A DNA stretch of 64,000 bases from Aptenodytes patagonicus. Taxonomy: Eukaryota; Chordata; Aves; Sphenisciformes; Spheniscidae. A program made the position numbers and the translations under genes. Within the stretch, counting starts at the first letter, position 1. Each line of letters opens with the position of its first letter. The notes under the pieces are model-generated. The model did not search any database, was not told the DNA's origin, and was given only the letters and a program-made list of their open reading frames with translations. This document shows, piece after piece, positions 11,786 to 23,528 of this stretch. The stretch is from the NCBI RefSeq assembly GCF_965638725.1, contig NC_134955.1, positions 73,104,069 to 73,168,068 of the forward strand. Direction: 5' to 3'.

Positions 11786-14689
11786 ACTGTGTTCAACTTG
11801 CATCCTAAAAATAATTTGACTGTTTGTCCCCCACATCCTTGTTCATACACGTGTCCCAAAAGCTCACTGTATTTTGTCTTTCAGCCTTATATTCTCATGC
11901 CCACTGATGCTAACCTTGCTTTTCAACCCAAATACAATTGTTGTCTCCCTGATGATATCCATGATATCTTACAGAGTCATCACACACACTGCCAGCCTTT
12001 ATTTTGCTCACCCATGTGATCTTCCTCTTGTATGAGCAGGTCCCCATTCCCTGACCACCCCGGTAACTGTTTTCTGGCCCTGCTCCATTTTTAATTCCTC
12101 TTTCTACACGGATCCCGGTAAGCTTGATGTTAAGCCTGTCTGCACACATGATGACCTACATAGCCTATCTATGAATTCAAATGTAAATGTAACACCTTGT
12201 TCAGAGGAGATTTGGGCCTTTTAGGGAATAGGATTAGACTTAAAAATGAGCTTGACAAATAGGATACGTGTTTGGGGTAAAAGTAAGAGGAAATTCAAGA
12301 TAATGTGAAACTGCATTTTGGCTAGAGCAATCAACTTCACAAATTGAGGATGGGAGTTAGATGTGAAGCACTGGATATACGGAACAGTATGTATATCTCT
12401 CCATATATAGTGTCTGTTGTGATTTTGGGTATCCTGGAGCTCATACGAAGTCCCAGCAAGGACCAGGTTCCCTTGTGCTGGATGACAAACCAGGTCACAC
12501 GACAGCTTTCTGACAGTTGCAGAGTCAAAAGGGAGCGAGAACATCATCATTTATTAAACTGATGATGCTCCAGGGATCGTGTGCTGTCTGGAAGACGGGC
12601 ACTATTTTCAAGCTGGAGTTCTGCTTAGTAAGAAAGTTTCAGACACTCTGAAATTTCTCCAGCTGTAGGGAAATGCTGAACAACTTTGCCAAAATATCCA
12701 AAATAGCTCGTATAGCTTTAAGGAAAAACATTTAGGTTTCTTATACCCCAAAAGCTGAGGGTAGGAAGAAGAAATTTGCCATCTCATGGAAAACGGTTTT
12801 GTGAAGATGGGATGGAACCCAAAGGGGGATCCAGCAAAGTACAGTTTACCTGGTAATCAATCAAAAGACCCCAATGAACACCATAAGGTTAAATTTTCCC
12901 CACTTCTTAAAGTTTTTTCTTCTGTGATTCACAGGTAGCTTTTGCAGTTCATTCCAGAGAGCCTGTGGTAAAGTGGATGTTTTCCAGCTTTGTCTAAACA
13001 TAATTTTTTCTAGCACAAATAGCCAAGAACTCTGCTTGTCTGGTTCCCACCTGCATCTGCAGCAGGTAAGCGTATGCTGGGCAGCTGTGGATAAGCTGGG
13101 CAGCTGTGGATAAGCTTTCTCAAATGCTTATATTGGGAGATGTAAACTATTTTGGCAACAAATTTTTAAAGCAACATATCTTTGAATATTTTTAGCTCTC
13201 TAATAGAGCATTCCAGACTCTAAGACATTATTCAAAATCTACTTGCAATATGTATTTATACTGGAACTCTTGCAATTGTCCCCTAAGTATTTGACAAGGA
13301 TTTTCATGGTGTATAACCTACTTTTTCTCCAAGCAAATGAAATTCACAAACATTAGGTTGTATAATCTACTTTTTACTTAAAGAAATTCAATAATAGAAG
13401 CTGTTTTTTCCAGGCCTCTGCATCCTTTCTTACAACTCACGAGAGGAAAAAAAGCAAATGAGGGAAATCTCAAGCAAGAAAAATGCTCAGAGCTCAAGGA
13501 CTCTGGGTAATGTCTTCTCTTAGAACACCCTGTTTGCAGATACAGTTAAAATGGAAGAATCTAGCTTTTTCCAGAGACCGATTTTGCATGAAACTAAACT
13601 TTGATCTACAATTTTGATTGTCTGTTCATGAGGAATAAAAGGAAACGTTGCACATGGGGTGCAGGGAATAAAGAGGAAAAAAACAATATCAGTAGCATAA
13701 ACCAGAACTATATTTAAAACAGATCTGCAGCACTCTCTTCTCAGTTTTAATTTAAGCTGTGCAAAAGGATGCAGAGAGACTGAGGGAACTGGTGATAAAC
13801 TGATAATCTGTTAAGCTATTGATAATCCAGAAATCTGCATTGTGCATTGACCAGAATTTACAATCAACAAGACCTAGGGAAAGAGATAATTTTTAGAATG
13901 GAAAAATGAAAATTCTCATGTGAGAAGGGGGGGGAAAAAACTATTTCATAATAATGGAAATATGGATTTTTTTTCTCAATATTATGAAACGCACTTGGCA
14001 TGACCAAATTGAAGAAGATCCCATCTTGGGAATGAATTGAGACTGTAGCAAAGCCAGGACATGATACTGAGGTCAAGAGCTGAGGATTTGTTTCACCCTA
14101 GGACACATGAAAACCTGACGGATGTTCCTCAGTCAGGACTGTGTAGGGGGGCTCTGATGAGAAGTTGTGTCCCCCCTATAACTCCTCCCATGGCCAGAAA
14201 ACAAAGAAAGAAGTCCCTAATCTCTACCTGCACATAGACAGGCGATCTGCAGGACCGGTGCAGTCCAAGCGAACTGCAGAAAGAAGATGTCTCACCACAA
14301 AGTGTGATAAAGTGAGCTGGCAGAAACCGGGTAGGTCGGGGTCTGAGAGCAAAGGGACGAACCCAGAACAGCTAGAGAGAAGGGACACATGGAAAAGAGT
14401 CACCACATGCAGAGCAACACTGAGAAAACCTGCAGTCTTATCTCGGCCTGTCTACGGGTGGACTGGCATACAAGATTCAGCAGTCATGTTCATCCATGCA
14501 TGTGCAAAGTGAAGTCAGTGCTGTGCGCACGGAGCACAGCGAGTACTGTGCTTTCAGTTCAGGAGGGGAAATCCTGTGAGCAACTACAGGCTCAGAATTG
14601 GGTCTCTGGGGTTGCAAGGTGTTGGTGTACATTTATGCTAAAAGTCATTAAAGAAATGGGTGTATCAATAGAAAATGAAATAAGGGTGA
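11786..14689. other. Unique sequence, no gene recognised
   Basis: No known coding or RNA family is recognised. It includes a short tandem duplication at 13076 and AT-rich sequence around 13130-13420. The GC-richer part at 14100-14560 contains a 115-codon plus-strand frame without recognisable family. That part could be an unrecognised old retroelement, but I cannot support it. Confidence 0.45.
13076..13116. repeat. 19-bp tandem duplication
   Basis: The unit GCTGGGCAGCTGTGGATAA occurs twice back to back (13076-13094 and 13095-13113) without mismatch, followed by GCT of a third partial unit. It is probably replication slippage. Confidence 0.95.
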
Positions 14690-14990
14690 GGGCTGGTTTA
14701 CCAGAGGGGAATCTTGCAGAACTAACAAGACATCCTTCTTTGGTCAGACAACTGCTTTTCTAGGCAAAAGATCTGTGGTTGATGCTAGGTACTGAGGTGT
14801 CAGTTATTCTTTTGACTTAGTTGCAAACTATTAGTTCAGCTGGTGAGAAAATGGGCTAGTACAAGAGTTATGCAGGGATCAGGGAAACGATGAAGGGCTA
14901 CCTTTAGAAATGCGGGAGGCTTCAGTGATGTCATTAGCGTGAAAAAGAGTGAGAGGAGGATGAGCACATCCCAAAGGAAGGAGTTGGTCT
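14690..14990 (+). mobile_element. Ancient CR1-like LINE relic (RT region)
   Basis: The segment 'ctaacaagacatccttcttt' through 'tgtggttgatgctaggta' and 'tgtcagttattcttttgac' parallels the CR1-type RT stretch. In intact elements that stretch precedes the conserved phrase encoding a D-F-S-K-A-F-D-like motif. The match is decayed, frames are broken and the ends are approximate. The assignment relies on remembered consensus, so confidence is modest. Confidence 0.4.
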
Positions 14991-16294
14991 AAATGAACTG
15001 TGCTGTCGGGGAGCAGGAAGGACCAGAGCTTGTCTGCTGAGTTTGGTGGACAGTTTGCTAATCTATTTAGAATATTTTTCTGTTTGCATTTACTTTCGTA
15101 ATAATACATCTCTTAAATGTTATTATCTGCCATTGCAACACAGTAGAAGTGCAATGGAAACGACATCTGATTCCCCTCTGACCATGAAGAAGGGAGAGCT
15201 CTTTCTTGAATGTTACTGTATTTTTGTATTTTGTTGTGTGTCTCCCCCCAGTCGAGGTTGCTTGAGTGTCATTAGAGAGCTCCTAAAGCAAAAACGGATT
15301 GGCACCACAATTCTAGTAACTTCCCCCCCAAACCAAGTGTCCTTCATTCTTCCCTCTCTTAGTTTAAAGAGAAAAAGAAATACAAACCTTAAACCAGACA
15401 ACTCTGGCAAACTAGAAACCTTGAAATTGTTTCATTGCTATATTCTGTGTTTACATCATCCCTTGCTGACCTGCTTTTCACCCTGCTCCTGGCACAAAGG
15501 TATTTGGGAAGATGTATATACTATAATTCAGATTCTCCTCTGCTTTTGTTTCTGTTTTTTCTCTCCTTTTTGTCATTCTTTTTGCCAAGTAGTGCCTATT
15601 TTGTCTTAGCTTATGGCATTATCTTACTCAAACCAATAACTATCAATATTTTTGTTGTTAATGGATATATGTTGGTGGTGATGTATGTACTAATTCAGCT
15701 GTAGGCACCTGGGTAAATATTTGTTTCACTCTAGGTTTTCTATGTATTACAAAAGCAAAAGAAAGGAATAAGAAGTCACTTTATAACAATTTATCAGAAT
15801 TTGTGAGTGTATTTGGGGTTTCTTAAGAGGTAGTAAGTGGCTCCCCCTTGTGGGGGGAGAAAAACTCAACAAGTCTTAATAGCAAATGCTACCTGGCTGC
15901 TGCTGATTTAGACACTTGGAGACCTGGATTCGGTCCCTCTTTCATGGGCGTTCACCCCATTTCTGTGGAGGGGAACCTCTGTGCCAAGGAGGTGTTGGGG
16001 CCAGAGCTGGGGGTGGTGAAGGCTGCCAGTCCAATGCCAACGTGTGGGTGCCAGGGAGCTGGGAGCGAGGAGCTGCTTTTGTTGGGAGAGTCATGATGAG
16101 GCTGCCGGGGAGGAGGCGAGAGGATGCCCCACTGCCTTCCCAGGGTGGAAAACACCCCTCAGATATCACAAGATCGAAGTTCTGCTTGTCCAGTTCTGTA
16201 TCTGACCTGTGTGTTCAGAAATCATTACTTGTTGCCTTTTTTTATACAAAAAATAAAATCAACAAGCAGTTTTCATTGTAGAAAAGAACCCACA
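14991..16294. other. Unique sequence, no gene recognised
   Basis: The longest frame is 188 codons on the plus strand (15043-15609). It is rich in Leu/Phe/Cys/Ser and reads across T-rich sequence. It resembles no family I know and is most likely a chance ORF. The GC-richer part at 15900-16150 has shadow frames on both strands. Confidence 0.45.
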
Positions 16295-16818
16295 TGTGGC
16301 TTAACCTCAATTGGCAACTGAGCACCACACAGCCGCTTGCTCACTCCCCCCACCCCAGTGGGATGGGGGAGAGAATTGGAAAAGCACAAGTGAGAAAAAC
16401 TCGTGGGCTGAGAGAAAATCAGTTTAATAATTGAAATAAAATGATAATAAAAATACACAAAGCAAGTGATGCACAGTACAGTTGCTCACCACCCGCCAAC
16501 CGATGCCCAGCCAGCCCCCGAGCAGCAGCCCCCCCCCCGGCCAGCTTTCCCAGTTTATGTACTGAGCATGACGTCCCATGGTATGGAATGTGCCTCTGGC
16601 CAGTTTGGCTGTGCCCCCTCCCAGCTTCTTGTGCCCCTCCAGCCTTCTCAGTCGGTAGAGCACGGGAAGCTGAAAAGCCCTTGACTAGTGTAAGCACTGC
16701 TCAGCAACAACTAAACCATCGGTGTGTTACCAACTTTGTTCTCATCCTAAATCCAAACCACAGCACTGTACCAGCTACTAGGAAGGAAATTAACTCTATC
16801 CGTGCCGAAACCAGGACA
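16295..16818 (-). mobile_element. Solo LTR, ERVL-like family, copy 2
   Basis: On the minus strand the element runs from TGTCCTGGTTTCGGCAC at 16818 down to a GGTTAAGCCACA end at 16295. It is flanked by an exact 5-bp target duplication, CCACA at 16290-16294 and at 16819-16823. A 5-bp duplication fits the ERVL class, and the terminal TG...CA is intact. The minus-strand poly(A) signal ATTAAA is at 16423-16428, and the CRE-like and TATA-like sites are near 16554-16575. No internal retroviral sequence is present, so it is a solo LTR. The 183-codon plus-strand frame from 16441 to 16992 is antisense LTR sequence plus flank, not a gene. Confidence 0.92.
16554..16575 (-). promoter_or_regulatory. LTR promoter core, copy 2 (CATAAA plus CRE-like site)
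   Basis: On the minus strand GACGTCAT (complement of 16568-16575) precedes CATAAA (complement of 16554-16559) by the same spacing as in the other two copies. CATAAA is a weaker TATA variant shared with copy 3. Function is inferred from position in U3. Confidence 0.5.
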
Positions 16819-17026
16819 CCACACAACTTAGATCTCTTCCAATTTTTTCTGTTTGTAGTACTATGCAAGCTGCACTTCAGTCGTGCCAGCAGTGCTGCTG
16901 TGTGGCACTTAATTCCTCTACTCCAGAATACTTGGCTAAGTAGTCTGATGGCTGCAGGTAGCCAGGAAAAACCACTCTTGGCAATGTCATAGTAAGTATC
17001 ATTCATTTTTATATATTTAACACCTT

Positions 17027-17039
17027 CCCCCCCCCCCCC
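17027..17039. repeat. Poly(C)13 tract
   Basis: This is an uninterrupted run of 13 C on the plus strand. Confidence 0.9.
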
Positions 17040-17174
17040 GGTACACTTAGAGATTAATTATTCCTGTGATACACTTATGGTAGCTGTGAGAGCTAAGGAC
17101 ATTTGACACAGTTGGATAGAAGAACATTTGAAACCTAAAATCATGGGCTCCATAAAGGCAAGTTTTACATCTCT

Positions 17175-17175
<1 letters not shown>

Positions 17176-17205
<30 letters not shown>
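17176..17205. repeat. Poly(A)30 tract
   Basis: Thirty uninterrupted A residues follow CTCTC. It could be the tail of an old retrocopy on the plus strand or a simple mononucleotide expansion. I recognise no gene body upstream and no convincing flanking direct repeat, so I call it only a repeat. Confidence 0.9.
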
Positions 17206-17208
<3 letters not shown>

Positions 17209-18892
17209 CTATAGACTTTATATAGCTCTTGATGAGGTAGAAGGAAATACATATTCCAGTCAAGGTAAAATTTTCCATTTTAAAATCAGTTTACAGCAAT
17301 AATTGCATGTTGTCAAAGTTAATGATATTCTCACCCATGCATCACAATAACAGTGGCCAGCTTCAAATGTACGTGGCTAACACCTGGGGAAGAAAAACAA
17401 CAATAAAAATGCTTTAATCGAAAACGTGACTGTACCACTGAAAAGGCACCAAACTCTAACAAATGCTTGTCATTGTTACCAGTAAAAATATACTTCCAGA
17501 GATGTCTTTACAACCTCTGTGCATAGAAAACTCTGGCATCTGCTTCTCTCACCTCATTTGGCTTTGCCCATGCTAAGGCTTTAGAAACTGAATTTGCTGA
17601 GGTCATGCGTGGGGCAGTGAGACCCTCCATATCAGGTGTTGAGTGGGTGGTCCTGCAGGTACAGGGGAGATCTTGATCTTGTTCAAGACTGTCTTGTCCA
17701 GGCTGAAGTGTAGCATTGCCAGAAAGAGTTTTTAAGATGATGGCGTGAAGGGTTTGATCCAAGCAGGCTCCATTTACTGAAGAACTGTATATGTATGAAC
17801 AACTGTACCAATGACATTTTCAGATGCAGCAAAATTTTCATTAAAAACTATTATTTGTGCAAGATGCACTGCTTGGTGGGGTAAATAAGGAGAAGTAGAA
17901 GAGGGGACAGGGAAGCTAGGACATTGGACAGCCAAGCAGTGATGAGGGTGGAGGGGACTCCTCCTGTTTCACAATCAACTCTCCAAATCTCCTGGATACA
18001 GAAGGAATTTTTGTTTCATGTGAAATGGAACAGCCCAGGCCCCAAGAGTTTTCTCACAGGCGTTTGGGTCTGTCTGGTGTGAAAGCAGTGTCTCCAGTCA
18101 GGGAATATCTGTAAACCAGAGCAACACCTGGTTTAGGGAGTGTTGCTGCTTCTGTTTCTGGTCTGTTTTGTTTTTTCTCCATGCTCCGTTGAAAGTCTCA
18201 TTTTCGTCCTATGTGTTGGGGGGGGACGGGGGACGACAGTAAGCTGCGAATGTTTTTGCAAAGGATGATTTGTTCTTTGCCTGCCAGCCCTGTCACTTGG
18301 TTCAGTCCTGGGTGTCAGAGGTCTGTGTTATGCCCAAGAACTGAATGAAGGAAGGAACGAACCCAACACATTGTCATAATTTTATACAGACGGGGAGGAG
18401 AGAGGTTTTTGCCTGTCAGACTCCCTAAATATATTTTATTTTTCAGAAAGGCTGATGTTCATATACAAATGTTAGTGACCAGAGGAAACAACTGCCCAGC
18501 CCAGGTCCTCGGCACGGTCCAATACCCAATGCCTACGGAAGTGCAGGAGCCAGGGAAGCACATGGTGGTTTTTCTCCAGATTATAACCTCCAGTAGTCTG
18601 TGGTACTGTGACTGAGGGATTCAACAGCCATCGGTTCCTTTCTCTGCATTAGTGCATCCTTCTGAAAACCCACCGCACCCGTCAGCGAGGAGCCCCGTGG
18701 TGCAGCTGCACGGCGTGTGAACTTCAGTGCGGTGCCTCCGAGCCGGACTGGTGTCTGCCTCTGGTGCTCGGGAAAGACAAAGGGCTGTTGCTTGTTAACC
18801 TCACAAGCCCTTCGTGGTTGTATTGACTTATGTCCTATCCCACTCTTTTCTCTTCTCCACGTTGGAGAAGCATAGTTTATTTGGGGAATATT

Positions 18893-18908
18893 AAAAAAAA
18901 AAAAAAAA
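18893..18908. repeat. Poly(A)16 tract
   Basis: This is an uninterrupted run of 16 A, followed by AC-rich sequence. Confidence 0.9.
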
Positions 18909-19265
18909 CCAAACCCAAAACCCAAGCCTGAAAATATAGTCCATGACAATATTTCAAGCTGATGGCTCACACATTACAGGAGGCTTTAATCTTCCTTGGG
19001 ATGAAGTAAAACCAGCTGGCTGGGAAGCGCTGTGATGCAGAGCTCGGTACTAGAAAGGGTTGATTCTGGGCACACAGCCAGGGGATTACTTGCCAGAACA
19101 GAATAAAGTCCCCGAAAACGTTTAGCCTCTACTTTGCCCCCAAATCTCTGTGCATAGTTTTATAGGTCTGATTTGCAAATATTTAAAATTAGGGTTAATA
19201 GTAGCAAGAAAATATCATGTGTTTTCTTGCTGAAAAATTAATGATATAACTGAAGAGTATTGCTT

Positions 19266-19299
19266 AAAATGATACTATTATCAAAATGATACTATTATC
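19266..19299. repeat. 17-bp tandem duplication
   Basis: AAAATGATACTATTATC is present twice in perfect tandem (19266-19282, 19283-19299) in AT-rich DNA. Confidence 0.95.
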
Positions 19300-20544
19300 G
19301 CTCCAATCCTTGAAAATACTACTTAGGATAATGTTTATGTCAAAGTAGATGCTCCCAATTTCAGAATTGTAAATATTAAACAGCTGCAGTTTGTGTACTA
19401 CACATCCATATGATGTAAGTGCAATTGCAACTGGTGCTTAGTATTGTGCTGTACCTGCTATATTAAAATGAAATTATATAGAGACAACACTTAGTTTGCC
19501 AAGTTTTTCTCTAAATGGGTGTGTTTTCTATATCAGAATCTCAGTCATATTTACCCTCTGAGTTTTATAATATAGCTTTCTCTTTGCTCACAAATCAACA
19601 GAACTTTTCTATTTTCACCTTCTTAAATTGTTCACGCTTCAGAATTGTCAACAGCCAAAACCAAAACTGACACATTTGTGTACATGCACCTCTGCTGCAA
19701 CACTGAGTACCATTATCACTTGTAAGTGAAGAATTTATATCAAATATATCTACAGCAATACTTCCTATGTATTACTGATTCCATGTACTTCTAATCTTGA
19801 AAGGAAATAAAGACTGGTTCCTGTAAAGGAGTGACTACTTCAGCTATTTCAGACTTTGCCAGTACTGTTGTTTCTGCTGTTGGATTAAAAAAAAAATAAA
19901 ACTTTTTTTTGCACGCCTTCAAAATTTAAGACCAGCTTACATCTGCAGCTGTACCCGGCCTATTGGTGGCTGAATGGACTGGTTATGGTAACAGTCTGCC
20001 ACCTTGATTTTCTGTGACCTCCTTGGTTTTAGTAGCCGAAATGCAAACTGTATCTGTATGTAATGATATCTTCCTCAATTTTTAGGCTCTCTACCTTCCC
20101 TCAGGAGATGAGCTGCAAATACTGAAGTCATAGTCTGAGATCCAGGGTTCCTGAGCAGCAGCAGTTCTTGCTCTCCTTGCATGGCTAGTGAGAGGTGTCA
20201 CCTTCCTGCCCACCCCCTCCACCCCCTGCCGAAAAAAACCCACAAGGTAAAGGGAACTCGAGAAGCATAATCAGTCGGCAGTAAAGTAGGCTCTTTTGCT
20301 GAGTTGTGATTCTTTATCTGCAGTTCTTCAGGGGCTTAAATCCTGAATGGCAGGCTGGGGTAAGTACTGCTCAATTTTCAGTAGTTGTTATGTATCTTCC
20401 CAAAAAAAGCATGTCACCAGGAAAAAGAAATTCAGAATGATTATGCTCAGTTTATAGCGTTGCTCTTCGTAGGGAGGGCAGGGGCCGTGTGGGTATGTCT
20501 CTGGAAAGAAGTGGCTAAAATGCAACAAACTGAAGCAGCAATTA

Positions 20545-20945
20545 GCAGTGCGCGAGTTAAGCCCATCTCCTGGCGGTGATGAGCGCTCTGAGCGCTCGTG
20601 CTGTCTGCCGGAGCCGTTAATCACGGCTGGTTCTGGGCGCTCCTGGCCACGCCACGCTGCATGTCTCCACAAAGACAGGTGGCACTGGGAATGCCGTTTG
20701 ACACGGGGCATCACTCATGCTAATTTGGTATAACTGGTGGTATAGCTTGTACTCGGAGGCCACGGAAAGTCTGAGCGATGATGTGACCTGCGGCATGAAA
20801 GTCACCAAACCACTAAGTCGCCTTTGCACTCGCCGTCACGAGTGCGACCTGGTGCTTGACTGATGCACCTTGTGGTAGCTGGGGACTGCGCCGCTCTCTC
20901 TTCGGGCGCTGGGCCGTGCTGTGGGCACGCCGAGCAGTGACGGGC
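20545..20945. promoter_or_regulatory. CpG-rich patch, candidate small CpG island
   Basis: About a dozen CpGs lie in the roughly 115 bases from 20549 to 20663. More follow through 20945, in sharp contrast to the CpG-poor flanks. The patch includes a tandem GAGCGCTCT / GAGCGCTCG pair at 20581-20598, each containing the palindrome AGCGCT. CpG retention suggests the DNA is unmethylated in the germline, as at a promoter or enhancer. No convincing first exon or known gene is visible. An exonic or simply GC-biased origin is also possible. Confidence 0.35.
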
Positions 20946-22085
20946 AGTGTTTAGATGAACATCATAAGCTGTGATGAGCAAAAGGAGTCCTCCAAACATG
21001 TTACCTGTCCATTACAGGTGGTGACTGATGACAGGACCTCATTTAAATCATTGCCAATATACATTAATCAAACTGTTGTTAGATGTTCTTATTGGCCTTT
21101 GCTCTAACACGTACTTCTGCCTTTTCCCCGTTAATATATGGACTGAGATACTGCAGTGACTAATTAGTGACTGAGCTGAAATGAATGAGCCAGGTGGGAC
21201 TTTGCTCTTTCCTTGAGCCTTCTTGGCTAATGGTATCACGCCTGAGCAAGATGAGCATGTTTCCTCAGGGCAGAATGGGCTCTTAATTTATGTGGGTATT
21301 AGCAGTTATTTTAATTACTGAGTCCCTTTTACCTACTTGTGGAAAGCTTGTGAATCACTTAGGAAACCAAACATTAATTTACTACTGGGCTTCGCCTGGG
21401 GACTTCCCACCCTGTTTTGCATCCCAGACAGAACTTTGTTTGAATCTAAATGCCCAAGAGGTGAAAGGCTTTGGAGGGAAGGGAATGCCGCATGAAATCC
21501 ACGTTGTGCACTCCACAAACTGGTTTCAGGCTTTTCAAAGCTTCCTCCTTCATCTTTGCACTTGTAAATCTTAGTCATCAATCCTTTACCTTGCTCTTAA
21601 GCATCACGGTTTGTTAAATTAGAAACAAATAATTTCTTACTTGGCAGTCCCTTTATATCTTTTGCATATTAGCTGCTTGTGCTCTAACCACCCAAACCAA
21701 ACTGTGTGTGAAGGCACTTGAGCAAGAAGCACCTTGGACCTTCCCAGCTCCTGTTAGCAGGAGGAGCAATTCTACACACCCCTGTCTGTAATGCTCTGCT
21801 GTGGCCCTTGTAACCTTTAGCAGTTCTGCTAAAGCTCCTGCGATTGCACGCATGTGCCTTTTTGATGGTCCCTCAGGAGGAAAATGCAGATAAGATTTGC
21901 AGGGCCCCCGGCCACAAATTAGGATCTGAATGTCAAGTTTTGCAGAACAGTCTGAAAAGTGGTGAGGATTTTTCCCCTATGTATCTGCATGAAAGTTTCT
22001 TTACTTTTTTCCTTGTTTCCCTGTGAGTTCACGCCACTTTCTGAGATATTTTCCTGTTACTTACGATGTGTGCCTTTCCTTACAG
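20946..22085. other. Unique sequence, no gene recognised
   Basis: No coding family, RNA gene or mobile element is recognised. Short frames on both strands around 21290-21580 are shadows of one another. Confidence 0.45.
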
Positions 22086-22240
22086 CTTGCTTTCAAACCC
22101 CAGATGTCCTCCCCACCCTCCCCATGCCTTTCCTTGGCATGCCGTTGGAGAGCCCTGCAGCAGCACCCACTGATGGAGGTGGCACGTACCACGCGGGCGG
22201 CGCTGGCGGGCACTCGGATCGCTTCCTGGGTGGCACGTAA
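22086..22240 (+). other. Candidate exon / CpG-rich open segment
   Basis: A pyrimidine-rich stretch ending TTTCCTTACAG at 22085 makes a good splice acceptor. From 22088 a frame of 50 codons runs to a TAA at 22238-22240. It gives a Pro-rich then Gly/His-rich peptide with GC-ending codons and several CpGs. A weak donor (GTAACC at 22237) would make a 151-base exon. A second frame is also open, which weakens the case. No family is recognised, so a GC-rich non-coding patch is just as likely. Confidence 0.2.
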
Positions 22241-23528
22241 CCGGCCGGGTAACCCAACACACGCCATTAGCTGCTGAGCATGCATGGGTCCTTCATGGTT
22301 CGTCAGTGGCACGTGTGGACTCTCCCGCCCTGAGAGCTGAGAAGGGGTGTGGAGCCGTGCACGATGGTATGACGGCAGTGCCGTGAGCGTGTTCTGCTCA
22401 TGGTATCTTCAGCTTCTGTCGCAAACCCTGGTAAAGCACCGGTCCTTTGTAGGCAGCCTGCAACCCTGGTGACTGCAGCCATCACGTGGAGTGTGAAATC
22501 CAGTCCTTTTCTCTTAAAAAAGAAAAAAAATATTGAAAATATCACTACACTGGCTTGTTAATTTTTTCGTCCATTTCACTTCTTGGTCATTTTATACCTC
22601 ACCTTTTAAAACTTTAGTGACCGTTAAGGAAGAAAATCAGGACGTGGAGCCTTTCAGAGCCTGAAGAATGATTTCTATGTCCTTCCATCACATTCAGCCC
22701 ACTTGAAATATCCACTTGAATGGTTTATGCTTTAAGTGTAGTGCCATAAGATCTCACAAATGCTGCTTTTCGGGGAGGTTTGGCTGGGAACTTGGAGACA
22801 GGCTGTGGGTATGGCAACCACACAAAATGAAAGAGGCTTTCGTTTGTGTCATACATAATACAGGACTGAGGAAAGAAACAGTGACTCCTGATAGCAAAAC
22901 TGCTTCACCATCCCAAAACTCAGGGGGATGCAAAACCACTAAAGAAACCAAGGAATCATATCTAATGAGCAAATCAAGTAAAGGCACTGATTTTTTTTTT
23001 TTATTACTGTTTTTATCTATTCAGATTTTACATGGTTTTGCTCCTCAAGAATAGTTGCTCATAGAGCTAAATAATACATTTACTTCCCCCTTCTCTTTCC
23101 CAGGGGTCCCCCCAGACCCTTTCAAAGTCTGGCTGTTGCCATTGGGCATGTAACTGCTTCAGCTCAGTGAAGGGGTGAGCAAGGGCCTGCAGTGGCACAG
23201 ATGAAAGGCCATGGCTGGAGCCTATTAAGAAATTATGTAAATGATCACAAAGAAATAGAAGCCAAACATCTCTGCGTCGTGAAGCTTGGTGTTAATTATA
23301 TTTATGAGTAAAGTATGTATATGAGGGTTAGGGGTTTTTATATATATTTTTAATTTTTTTTACTTTAGGAGAAGAGGCTGAGCCTGGGGTGGATCTGCCT
23401 CATGTAGAAATGGGACCACCAGCTGCGTCTGGCAAATAAAAGATGGGGGCAAATCTTCTGCTCCCTGTGTGCAGGTGATGCTTTGCCAGGCTGGAGGGGC
23501 TGGGCTGGACCAGGTGAGCATGACCTGT
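22241..23528. other. Unique sequence, no gene recognised
   Basis: The sequence is CpG-richer up to about 22400 and then AT-rich. The 112-codon plus-strand frame at 22716-23054 has no recognisable family. A T-rich stretch lies near 22990. Confidence 0.45.

Larger units (their letters stand above)
16819..20544. other. Unique AT-rich sequence with simple tracts
   Basis: No gene is recognised. It contains a C13 run at 17027, an A30 run at 17176, an A16 run at 18893 and a 17-bp tandem duplication at 19266. The AT-rich part at 19140-19800 has very few CpGs and no recognised repeat. The 129-codon minus-strand frame near 18581-18970 reads through the A16 tract as a poly-Phe run and is not credible. 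Confidence 0.45.

Noticed and set aside
14100-14560. Possible additional LTR or retroviral leader
   Set aside because: A short stretch looked LTR-like, but I found no matching termini, target duplication or primer-binding site.
16441-16992. 183-codon plus-strand ORF
   Set aside because: The first two thirds are antisense LTR (copy 2) and the rest is unique flank. It crosses the LTR end and target duplication, so it is fortuitous.
18581-18970. 129-codon minus-strand ORF
   Set aside because: It contains a poly-Phe run generated by the A16 tract and shows no family resemblance.
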